A stretch of 64,000 nt of DNA. It comes from Streptomyces colonosanans. Its GTDB lineage: Bacteria; Actinomycetota; Actinomycetes; Streptomycetales; Streptomycetaceae. This document shows, piece by piece, positions 57,119 through 64,000 of this stretch. The notes under the pieces are model-generated. The model was not told the origin of the DNA, searched no databases, and saw only the letters and a program-made list of their open reading frames with translations. The position numbers were made by a program, and so were the translations under genes. Where the stretch lies: assembly GCF_001866645.1 (NCBI RefSeq), contig NZ_MLYP01000092.1, positions 1 through 64,000 on the forward strand. Direction: 5' to 3'. Position 1 is the stretch's first letter. Every line of letters begins with the position of its first letter.

Positions 57119-59473
57119 CTACTCGGTGCGCAGACCGTCCGGCCGCATCAGCCGCAGCAGCGGCGGAAGGCTGCACAGCGTCACCAGCAGCACGACTCCC
57201 GCGCCGATGCCGACCATGCTCAGCACGCTCGGCCAGTGGACGCTCACCGTCTCGGCCGTCATCTTCAGCAGCACCGCCCCCAGCGTCAGCCCCACGGCCG
57301 AGGCCAACAGCAGACCCAGCGTGATCGGGATGGCCGTCTGCCACAGCACCGACAGACTCAGGGTGCGCCGCCGGGTGCCGAAGGCGACCAGCGCGGACAG
57401 CAGCTTCTTGCGCTCGCGCAGCTGCTCCAGTTGCGACACCAGCAGGCTCGCGCCGATCAGCAGCAGCACACAGGTGACGCCGATGAGCAGGCCGATGCGG
57501 ATCTTGACGAACTTCGTGGACTGCTCGGTGGACGCCCAGACCGTCGTGTTCGCGAACAGGTCCGCGGTCACCGCCGTGTTGCGCACCTGCTCCTTGACGT
57601 ACGGCACGGACTCGTCGAGGGAGAGGTAGATCTCTCCGCTGAGCGCCCCGGAGGCCTGGGCCGGCAGTGCGCTCGGTGTCATCAGGAAGCCTTCGCGCTC
57701 CATGCCGTTGGGGTCCTTGATGACACGGGCGTGCTTCAGGTCCTGCGGCACCGTCCACTTCACGTCGAGGGCGGTGCCCGAGACTTCGGAGGTGCCCAGG
57801 TGCAGCGTCCGGCCGGGCTTCGCCAACACCTTGGTGTCGCCGCCGTCGTTCCGGCTGCTGCGCAGGGCGAAGACGTCACCGTCGTGGCAGGAGGGCAGGT
57901 CCGCTGTCTCGCGCAGCGCCGCGCAGTCGCCGATGGCGACCTGGACCATGCGCTGGGGTCCGTCGGCGGAGCGCCAACTGATGTTGCCCATACTGCCGAT
58001 ACCGAGCGCCGTGACCTTACGTACGCCCTTGAGGGCGGCGAACTTCTCGGTGACCGGGGCGAGCGGGATCCCGGGCGTTGTATTCACCTGCATCTGCGCC
58101 CGGTCGAGGTCCTTCCCGGTGTCCTTGGTGTAGTCGCCCTCGATGCCCGCGAAGAGCATCTGCAGGGCGATCGCCCCGGCCACCGCGACCGCGATGCCGT
58201 TCACCGGGCGGGTTGCCATTCCACTGCTCATTTGCAGCCGCCGTACGGCCAGTTGCCAAGCCACCCCGCCCCCGCCGAGGCGCCCGACGACCGCCTCCAC
58301 GACCCAGGGCAGCAGGGCGGTCACGCCGGCCAGCAGCAGCAGGATGCCACCGATCACCAGGAGCTGGTTGAAGTTCCCCTGGTCGCGGCCCTGGCCGAAC
58401 ATCGGGTAGAGCATGGCCAGTCCGGCCAGCGGCAGCAGCAGCCGCCACCACAGTCGGCGCCGCGCGGGCTTGGCCGTGCGGACCACGCCGAGCGGCTCGA
58501 TGACCACCCCGCGCATCGCGAGCAGGGTGACCAGCACCGCGGCCGCCGGGACGGCGACCGCGACCAGCGCTGCCAGCGCGGGCGTGGGGTTGAGGTCGCC
58601 GGGGAACACGCTGATGTCCTGGATCTGGACCGAACCGGCGGCCTCACGGCCGATCAGGAAGAAGACCGTGCCGAAGACCAGTCCGAGCAGCGAGCCCGAC
58701 AGTGCCTCGCCCGCCGCGATCCGGCGGGTCATCCGGCTGTCGGAGCCGACCAGGCGCAGTGCGGCCAGCCTGCGGTCGCGCCGCTCTCCGCCGAACCGCA
58801 CGGCCGCGGCGATGAACACCGCCACCGGCGTCAGCAGCACCACGAAGACGACCAGGACCAGCAGGATCAGTACCGGGTCCAACCTCGTGGACGTCTGGTC
58901 CGTGGCTCCGAACGCGTCGAGCCGGGCCACCTCCCAATCCTTGCCGATGCGCTGTTCCAGGTCGTCCGCGCCGGCGTAGTAGGCGAGTTCCTGCGAGCCG
59001 ATGAGTCCGCTCTCGCCGATCGTCCCCACCACCCGGTACGGAAGCCGCTCGCGCAGCAACTTTCCGTCACTGGAGTCGAGCAGTTCCCTCAGCGCGGGGG
59101 AGACGATCATGTCGCCGGCGGCCGGGTACTTCGTCAGGCCGGGCGCGAGCGTAGCCCGCGGCCCGTCGGGCTGCACCAGCCGGCCGCGGACGTTCTTGTT
59201 GTCGTAGGTCGTGTCGAGCTTGGCGATCACCAGGGTGTTGTCGGTCTTCGGCCGCTCGGGGTTGTCGTAGTGGGACGGGTAGTCCGCGCGGGCATTGCCC
59301 CGCTGCTCCCGTGCCGTCAGCGCGCTCGGGATCGCGGTCGTCAGCAGCAGCAGTGCCACGCCGAGCCCCACGCCGACGGCCGTCAGCAGCACCCGGATCC
59401 AGCCCTCGCGCCCGCCGGTGAAGGCGAACTTGGCCCCCATGCGCAGATCGCGGGCCCACTGGCGCACGCTCAT
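57119..59473 (-). CDS. FtsX-type ABC transporter permease (MacB-like)
   Basis: The 784-residue protein has an N-terminal helix (LLTAVGVGLGVALLLLTTAI), a first extracytoplasmic domain (~50-195), three helices (VLILLVLVVFVVLLTPVAVF ...), several more central helices, a second external domain (~455-640) and three C-terminal helices (IGLLIGVTCVLLLIGASLLV ...). This duplicated FtsX layout is typical of MacB/LolCDE-like permeases that move lipophilic compounds or peptides without passing them through the membrane. It overlaps the ATPase gene by 4 bp. Confidence 0.88.
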   Translation of the reverse strand: MSVRQWARDLRMGAKFAFTGGREGWIRVLLTAVGVGLGVALLLLTTAIPSALTAREQRGNARADYPSHYDNPERPKTDNTLVIAKLDTTYDNKNVRGRLVQPDGPRATLAPGLTKYPAAGDMIVSPALRELLDSSDGKLLRERLPYRVVGTIGESGLIGSQELAYYAGADDLEQRIGKDWEVARLDAFGATDQTSTRLDPVLILLVLVVFVVLLTPVAVFIAAAVRFGGERRDRRLAALRLVGSDSRMTRRIAAGEALSGSLLGLVFGTVFFLIGREAAGSVQIQDISVFPGDLNPTPALAALVAVAVPAAAVLVTLLAMRGVVIEPLGVVRTAKPARRRLWWRLLLPLAGLAMLYPMFGQGRDQGNFNQLLVIGGILLLLAGVTALLPWVVEAVVGRLGGGGVAWQLAVRRLQMSSGMATRPVNGIAVAVAGAIALQMLFAGIEGDYTKDTGKDLDRAQMQVNTTPGIPLAPVTEKFAALKGVRKVTALGIGSMGNISWRSADGPQRMVQVAIGDCAALRETADLPSCHDGDVFALRSSRNDGGDTKVLAKPGRTLHLGTSEVSGTALDVKWTVPQDLKHARVIKDPNGMEREGFLMTPSALPAQASGALSGEIYLSLDESVPYVKEQVRNTAVTADLFANTTVWASTEQSTKFVKIRIGLLIGVTCVLLLIGASLLVSQLEQLRERKKLLSALVAFGTRRRTLSLSVLWQTAIPITLGLLLASAVGLTLGAVLLKMTAETVSVHWPSVLSMVGIGAGVVLLVTLCSLPPLLRLMRPDGLRTE

Positions 59474-60159
59474 ATGGCGCGCTCCATGTCCCGGGACTTC
59501 CCGTCGCGCACGACGATCTCGCGGTCGGAGTACGCGGCCACCCGTGCCTCGTGCGTGACGAGCACGACGGCGGCGTTGGTGGACCGGGCGGCGTCCGTGA
59601 GCAGTTCCATCACGCGCTCGCCGTTGAGGGAGTCGAGCGCGCCGGTCGGCTCGTCGGCGAACAGCACGCGCGGGTCGGTGACCAGCGCGCGGGCGACGGC
59701 GACCCGCTGGCCCTGACCGCCGGACACCTCGCCCGGCCGCTTCCGGCCCAGGTCGTCGACCTCCAGCCGCTGCATCCAGGAGAGCGCGGCGCGCTCGGCC
59801 GCCTTGCGCGGGGTGCCGTTCAGGCGCAGCGGCAGGGCCACGTTCTCCACACAGGTCAGCTCGGGCACGAGCTGACCGAACTGGAAGACGAACCCGAACT
59901 CCGAGCGCCGAAGCGCGCTGCGCTGGGCGTCGGACATGGTGGACATCTCACGGCCGTCGTAGGTGATCGAGCCGGAGTCGGGCGTGACGATCCCGGCGAG
60001 GCAGTGCAGCAGCGTGGACTTGCCGGAGCCGGAGGGACCCATGACGGCGACGACCTCGCCGGGGTGAATGGAGAACTCGGCGCCGTCCAGCGCGTTGGTC
60101 GGGCCGTAGGCCTTGCGCAGGTTGTCGGCCGCCAGCAGGGCGCCAGGGGGAGGAGTCAC
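59470..60159 (-). CDS. ABC transporter ATP-binding protein
   Basis: The 229-residue ATPase has Walker A MGPSGSGKSTLLHCLAG, Q-loop FQFGQLVPELTCVEN, signature VSGGQGQRVAVARALV, Walker B RVLFADEPTGALDS and the H-loop VLVTHEARVAA. It belongs to the LolD/MacB group, matching the FtsX-type permease. It overlaps both the upstream padR gene and the downstream permease gene by 4 bp (one operon). Confidence 0.94.
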   Translation of the reverse strand: MTPPPGALLAADNLRKAYGPTNALDGAEFSIHPGEVVAVMGPSGSGKSTLLHCLAGIVTPDSGSITYDGREMSTMSDAQRSALRRSEFGFVFQFGQLVPELTCVENVALPLRLNGTPRKAAERAALSWMQRLEVDDLGRKRPGEVSGGQGQRVAVARALVTDPRVLFADEPTGALDSLNGERVMELLTDAARSTNAAVVLVTHEARVAAYSDREIVVRDGKSRDMERAI

Positions 60160-60680
60160 CGGGTTACCGCCTCACGGAGCTTGTCGAGGCGCGCGGCGGT
60201 GAGCTCGAGCCACCGCAGGTCGGCCTCCAGATGGAACAGGGCGTGGTCGCAGATCAGCTGGTCCGCCAGGTCGCCCCTGCGCTTGCGTTCGGTCAGGATC
60301 CGCATGCTGCGCAGATGCTCGGCGCGCTGGGTGTCGAGGATGTCGGCGGCGTCGCGGTGGGTGAGCAGGGCCAGGACGACCTTGGTGTAGAGGGTCGACT
60401 GGAGGTACAGCTCGGGCTTCTCGGGGGTGGCCAGCCACTGCTCGACATCCGTGATGCCGGCCTCGGTGATGGCGTAGCGCTTGCGTTCGGGGCCGCCGCC
60501 CGTCTCGATCCCGTCGACTTCGACGAAGCCGTTCTTCAGCAGTCGGGACATCGTCGAGTAGACCTGGCCGTAGTGCAACGGCCGGTCGTGACCGAACTTC
60601 TCGTCGAAGGCCCGCTTCAGGTCGTAACCATGACGAGGCCCGGACTCCAGGAGTCCCAGGAGGGTGTGACCGATGGACAT
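60156..60680 (-). CDS. PadR-family transcriptional regulator
   Basis: The 174-residue protein has the PadR winged helix (HTLLGLLESGPRHGYDLKRA, LHYGQVYSTMSRLLKNGFVE, KRYAITEAGITDVEQWLATP) and a Vir-like C-terminal helical dimerisation domain (~90-174). It is the first gene of a padR-ATPase-permease operon, and such regulators repress the adjacent transporter until a drug or other ligand binds. A TGTATACA double palindrome lies in its promoter. Confidence 0.92.
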   Translation of the reverse strand: MSIGHTLLGLLESGPRHGYDLKRAFDEKFGHDRPLHYGQVYSTMSRLLKNGFVEVDGIETGGGPERKRYAITEAGITDVEQWLATPEKPELYLQSTLYTKVVLALLTHRDAADILDTQRAEHLRSMRILTERKRRGDLADQLICDHALFHLEADLRWLELTAARLDKLREAVTR

Positions 60681-60691
60681 GGGAGCACTCT

Positions 60692-60731
60692 ACACACGGT
60701 GTATACATGGTGTGTATACAGGGTGCGTATA
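60692..60731. promoter_or_regulatory. PadR operator candidate
   Basis: Two TGTATACA palindromes (60700-60707 and 60713-60720) lie 12-40 nt upstream of padR, flanked by related GTGTATA/GTGCGTATA sequence. PadR operators have ATGT-8N-ACAT or TGTATA-type dyads, so this is a strong autorepression site candidate. Confidence 0.72.
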
Positions 60732-60901
60732 GAGCGTGATGAGGGCGCGTTTTTGCTGGTAGGGCCCAATGTCACAGTTCTTTCGCTGCCTCTGCTCCCG
60801 CCTGCCCGGCCGGAACCGCGGGGCGGGAGCGTGGAGGGTGTGCGGTCACCGCTGAGGGCCGGGGCGCGGGAGTGCGGCGGGTGTGCGGTCTCCGCCGGCG
60901 A

Positions 60902-60919
60902 CCGGGGCCGGAGCCCCGG
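60902..60919. terminator. short hairpin after the SPFH operon
   Basis: CCGGGGC and GCCCCGG with a 4-nt loop lie 8 nt after the end of the small minus-strand gene. Confidence 0.6.
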
Positions 60920-60926
60920 CCGGTGG

Positions 60927-61175
60927 CTATGCCTCGGGATCCTCGGAAGCCGGCGGGCGCCCGCGGCGGGGGATCGGCTTCGTGCCGCCCGGCAGGCGCC
61001 CCGCGTCGGCCAGTGCCCTGCGCAGCAGGAACTCGATCTGGGCGTTGGCCGAGCGCAGCTCGTCCGACGCCCAGCGCGCCAGCGCCTCGTACACCAGCGG
61101 ATCGAGCCGCAGCAGCACCTGCTTGCGCTGCTGCGGCCGACGTCGGGGGGCCGGGCCCTCGGAGGGAGCCGTCAC
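60927..61175 (-). CDS. small ribbon-helix-helix-like protein
   Basis: The 82-residue protein starts at GTG 61175, overlapping the SPFH stop by 4 bp. QQRKQVLLRLDPLVYEALAR resembles the N-terminal strand and first helix of ribbon-helix-helix DNA-binding proteins, followed by WASDELRSANAQIEFLLRRA. The Pro/Arg-rich ends look disordered. It may regulate this operon. Confidence 0.75.
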   Translation of the reverse strand: MTAPSEGPAPRRRPQQRKQVLLRLDPLVYEALARWASDELRSANAQIEFLLRRALADAGRLPGGTKPIPRRGRPPASEDPEA

Positions 61176-62107
61176 TGGTAGAGGGACCCCGTGTTGAGGA
61201 CGGGCTGCGGCGCCCTGTCCCCGCACAGCACCACCATCAGGTTCGACACCATCGCCGCCTTCCGTTCCTCGTCCAGTTCCACGATGTCCTGCTCGGCGAT
61301 CCGGGCGAGCGCCGCCTCGACCATCCCCACCGCACCGTCGACGATCTCGCGCCGCGCGGCGACCACCGCGCCGGCCTGCTGCCGCTGCAACATCGCCGAG
61401 GCGATCTCGGGAGCGTACGCGAGATGCGTGAAGCGCGACTCGATGATCCGCACCCCGGCGGCCTCCACGCGCGCGTGCAGTTCGATGCCGAGCTTCTCGG
61501 TGATCTCCTCCGCGTTGCCCCGCAGTGAGAGCCCGCCCTCCTCGTGGGCGTCGTACGGGTACTCGATGGCGATGTGTCGCACGGCCGCCTCGGTCTGCGT
61601 GGAGACGAACTCCAGGAAGTCATCCACCTCGAAGGTGGCCTGCGCGGTGTCCTCGACCTTCCAGACCACCACCGCGGCCAGCTCGATCGGGTTCCCGTAG
61701 GCGTCGTTGACCTTGAGGACGGCGGTCTCGTGGTTGCGGACGCGGGTCGAGATCTTCGTACGGGAGGTGAACGGGTTCACCCAGCGCAGCCCGTCCTGCC
61801 GGATCGTGCCCCGGTAGCGCCCGAAGAGCTGGACGACCCGGGCCTCGCCCGGCGCGACCATGTTCAGGCCGCACATCGAGATGAACGCGGCGAGACCGGT
61901 CAGGACGCCGACGGTGATCAGTGCGGCCTTGACCCCGGGCGCGCCGGCCATCGCGCCGACGACCGTCAGTCCGGCACTCAGCGCCAGCCCGGCCAGCCCG
62001 AGCAGCAGCGCAAGCCCACCGCCGATGCTGTGCGCCGTGAACTCCCGGACCCGCGGAGCGGGCATCGCCGGTATGTCGGTGGTGGCGGAAGCGTCCTGTG
62101 ACGACAT
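61172..62107 (-). CDS. SPFH/band 7 membrane protein
   Basis: The 311-residue protein has two N-terminal hydrophobic helices (GGGLALLLGLAGLALSAGLT, AALITVGVLTGLAAFISMCG) and an SPFH domain at ~80-260 (MVAPGEARVVQLFGRYRGTI, GLRWVNPF, VLKVNDAYGNPIELAAVVVW, GIELHARVEAAGVRIIESRF). SPFH proteins oligomerise in membranes and organise other proteins. It is the first gene of a two-gene operon. Confidence 0.88.
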   Translation of the reverse strand: MSSQDASATTDIPAMPAPRVREFTAHSIGGGLALLLGLAGLALSAGLTVVGAMAGAPGVKAALITVGVLTGLAAFISMCGLNMVAPGEARVVQLFGRYRGTIRQDGLRWVNPFTSRTKISTRVRNHETAVLKVNDAYGNPIELAAVVVWKVEDTAQATFEVDDFLEFVSTQTEAAVRHIAIEYPYDAHEEGGLSLRGNAEEITEKLGIELHARVEAAGVRIIESRFTHLAYAPEIASAMLQRQQAGAVVAARREIVDGAVGMVEAALARIAEQDIVELDEERKAAMVSNLMVVLCGDRAPQPVLNTGSLYQ

Positions 62108-62130
62108 GAGTGTCCCCCCGGTTCGTGCTG

Positions 62131-62159
62131 CAATGGCTAGCTAAGTGATAACACTTTAC
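62131..62159. promoter_or_regulatory. palindromic promoter-proximal site upstream of the SPFH gene
   Basis: TAAGTGATAACACTTTA contains AAGTG/CACTT arms around ATAA, just upstream of the SPFH start, preceded by the TAGCTA palindrome. It is in the right position for an operator, possibly of the small RHH-like protein. Confidence 0.45.
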
Positions 62160-62333
62160 CGGGCCGGGCAACCTTCCGCTCCTCCCGGTGGTCGGTTCCG
62201 GTGAGGCAGGTGCTGTTTGTCACGTCCGTAAAAGGCGGGATCGGGAGCCCTTTGTCATACAAGGCGGTGTTAGCTTTCTGAGCTGGCGTGTGCCCTATGT
62301 GACACCTGAGAGCGGAGCGGAGCGGATCGACTC

Positions 62334-64000
62334 ATGGGACGAGCGGACGAGAGACGAGCGCGACAGGGCGGTGGCCGCCGCGCGACGCCCAGGCGCTCGC
62401 CCGGGACGGTCGGCTCCGCACCGGCCGGCACCAGGGCCGCGGCGCGCGGCAAGAGCGGGAAGAGCGGTATACGCAGGTTCTTCACCTGGAAGAGCGTTCT
62501 CGGCTCGCTGTTCGGCCTCGTGCTGCTCGGCATGGGCGCGTTCGTCGTGATGTACATGCTGATCGACATCCCGGCGGGCAACGCCACGGCCCAGCAGCAG
62601 AGCAACGTGTACAAGTACAGCGACGGCTCGATGCTCGCCCGCACCGGCAAGCTCAACCGCGAGAACGTCGACCTCGCCAGCATCCCCAAGGACGTCCAGC
62701 GCACCTTCGTCGCGGCCGAGAACAAGAGCTTCTACACGGACTCCGGCGTCGACCTGAAGGGCACGACCCGTGGTCTGCTCAACACCCTCTCCGGCAAGGG
62801 CGCGCAGGGCGGTTCGACGATCACCCAGCAGTACGTCAAGAACTACTACCTGAACCAGGACCAGACCGTCTCGCGCAAGCTGAAGGAACTGGTCATCTCG
62901 CTGAAGCTGGACCGCCAGAAGTCCAAGGACTACATACTCGCGGGCTACATCAACACCAGCTACTACGGCCGCGGTGCCTACGGCATCCAGGCCGCCGCGC
63001 AGGCGTACTACCGCAAGGACGCCAAGGACCTCACGGTCGAGGAGGGCGCATACCTGGCGGCGCTGCTCCAGGCGCCGAACCAGTACGACTGGGCGATCGC
63101 CAGCGACACGGGCAAGAAGCTGGTCCAGGAACGCTGGAACTACGTCCTGAACAACATGGTCGAGCAGCACTGGCTGGACGCCGGCAAGCGCCAGGCCATG
63201 AAGTTCCCGGTGCCGAAGACGCCCAAGGCGGCGCCCGGCATGGAGGGGCAGACCGGCTACCTGGTGAGTGCGGCCAACGCGGCTCTGGAGCGGCAGCTCG
63301 TCGCCCAGGGCACCGCCTCCAACCTCGGTGACGCCGAGGCGATGGTGACGGCGGGCGGCTGGACCATCACGGTGAACATCGACAAGAAGAAACAGACCCA
63401 GCTGGAGCAGGCCGTCAAGGACACGCTCACCAGCAAGCTGGACCCGCACAAGCGCCCCGTCGACGGTGACGTCCAGGCCGGTGCCGCGTCCGTCGATCCG
63501 AAGACGGGCAAGGTCGTCGCGCTCTACGGCGGCGAGAACTACGTCAAGCACTACATCAACAACGCGACCCGCCGCGACTACCAGCCCGCCTCCACCTTCA
63601 AGCCGCTGATCCTCGCGGCCGCCCTGGAGGAGGAGGCCAAGACGCAGGACGGCCGGGCGATCAACCCGAACACGATCTACGACGGCACGAGCGGTCGCCC
63701 GGTCAAGGGCAGCGAGATCGGATTCGCCCCACCGAACGAGGACGACCAGAACTACGGCGACATCACCGTCCAGACGGCGATGAACAAGTCCGTGAACTCC
63801 GTCTTCGCGCAGATGGGCGTCGACGTCGGCATGGACAACGTGCTGAAGGTCGCGAACTCGCTCGGCATGGACACCAAGGGTCTGCCCGCCGTGCCCGCGC
63901 AGACCCTCGGCACCATGGGCGCGAGCCCGCTGGAGATGGCCGGCATCTACGCGACCCTCGACAACCACGGCAGGAAGGTCACCCCGGCGGTCGTCAAGTC
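62334..64000 (+). CDS. penicillin-binding protein, bifunctional transglycosylase/transpeptidase (3' truncated)
   Basis: At least 555 residues are present; the frame runs off the window. After a ~55-residue basic cytoplasmic N-terminus comes a membrane helix (VLGSLFGLVLLGMGAFVVMY). A GT51 transglycosylase domain follows (~100-275: FVAAENKSFYTDSGVDLKGT with the catalytic Glu, KGAQGGSTITQQYVKNYYL, RQKSKDYILAGYINTSYYGR). The transpeptidase has PASTFKP with nucleophile Ser420 (SxxK) and SVN at ~486-488; the KTG motif lies beyond the end. The start at ATG 62334 has only a weak GGAG. Confidence 0.9.
   Translation, partial: MGRADERRARQGGGRRATPRRSPGTVGSAPAGTRAAARGKSGKSGIRRFFTWKSVLGSLFGLVLLGMGAFVVMYMLIDIPAGNATAQQQSNVYKYSDGSMLARTGKLNRENVDLASIPKDVQRTFVAAENKSFYTDSGVDLKGTTRGLLNTLSGKGAQGGSTITQQYVKNYYLNQDQTVSRKLKELVISLKLDRQKSKDYILAGYINTSYYGRGAYGIQAAAQAYYRKDAKDLTVEEGAYLAALLQAPNQYDWAIASDTGKKLVQERWNYVLNNMVEQHWLDAGKRQAMKFPVPKTPKAAPGMEGQTGYLVSAANAALERQLVAQGTASNLGDAEAMVTAGGWTITVNIDKKKQTQLEQAVKDTLTSKLDPHKRPVDGDVQAGAASVDPKTGKVVALYGGENYVKHYINNATRRDYQPASTFKPLILAAALEEEAKTQDGRAINPNTIYDGTSGRPVKGSEIGFAPPNEDDQNYGDITVQTAMNKSVNSVFAQMGVDVGMDNVLKVANSLGMDTKGLPAVPAQTLGTMGASPLEMAGIYATLDNHGRKVTPAVVK

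Noticed and set aside
57236..59716. 826-codon plus-strand open frame
   Set aside because: It is the antisense shadow of the FtsX-type permease; composition (Gln/Arg/His-rich) is typical of shadows in high-GC DNA.
60760..60775. GGTAGGGCCCAATG as a fifth TTGGGCCC element
   Set aside because: A single half-site without the 12-bp-spaced partner or the inverted arm, and not in front of a plus-strand gene.
62295..63968. 557-codon minus-strand open frame
   Set aside because: Shadow of the penicillin-binding protein gene, which has all expected motifs on the plus strand.

Overview
The window is chromosomal DNA of a Streptomyces. GC is very high with a strong GC bias at third codon positions, gene density is high, and GTG starts and ATGA-type overlaps are frequent. 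Resident families typical of the genus are present: a SigE-family sigma factor, an ahpC-ahpD/oxyR locus, an actinobacterial Flp/Tad pilus cluster, a PIN-PhoH protein and secreted SLT proteins. No rRNA, tRNA, CRISPR array or complete mobile element was seen.

Layout. 1-8 kb: the tail of a collagen-like protein, then rfbB-rfbD (dTDP-rhamnose synthesis). Next come an opposing set (GT-C-like membrane protein, a GT2 glycosyltransferase fused to a methyltransferase, a TPR protein) and a divergent GT2-TPR glycosyltransferase; together they look like a surface-glycan locus. 8-19 kb: metabolism, with an aminotransferase, a secreted trypsin-like protease, N-acyl-D-amino-acid deacylase, MerR and IclR regulators, a DUF3533-type membrane protein, a D-amino-acid deaminase/aldolase-like PLP enzyme, a PfkB kinase and RidA. 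19-22 kb: an acidic repeat protein and a SigE-family sigma factor with a membrane-anchored partner.

22-47 kb is the most interesting part: a Flp/Tad pilus region. It contains cpaB/rcpC, tadZ/cpaE, two TadE pseudopilins, tadA, tadB, tadC, an embedded histidine kinase and NarL-type response regulator, the Flp pilin, a TadG-like protein, lipoproteins, an OmpA-family protein and, about 10 kb downstream, the A24 prepilin peptidase. Two large proteins carry an Flp/TadE-type cleavage and transmembrane segment followed by long extracellular regions. One has an EF-hand-like loop. The other ends in a PD-(D/E)xK nuclease toxin domain and is followed by an Imm52-like immunity gene. Four transcription units of this region share a TTGGGCCC-type regulatory element, with a TANNNT -10 hexamer at an almost fixed distance (24, 24, 24 and 23 nt). 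I infer a single pilus/effector regulon. A small accessory islet (39.3-41.7 kb) splits the region; it holds a short GntR regulator, four coupled mini-genes, broken genes and an IS5-family transposase relic.

47-64 kb returns to core genes: a DHFR-like reductase, a methyltransferase, isoprenyl transferase (uppS), PIN-PhoH ATPase, an SLT-domain secreted protein with a long leader, an AI-2E family permease, ahpC-ahpD and divergent oxyR, a PadR-ABC transporter operon, an SPFH protein with a small DNA-binding-like partner, and the first two thirds of a penicillin-binding protein cut by the window end.
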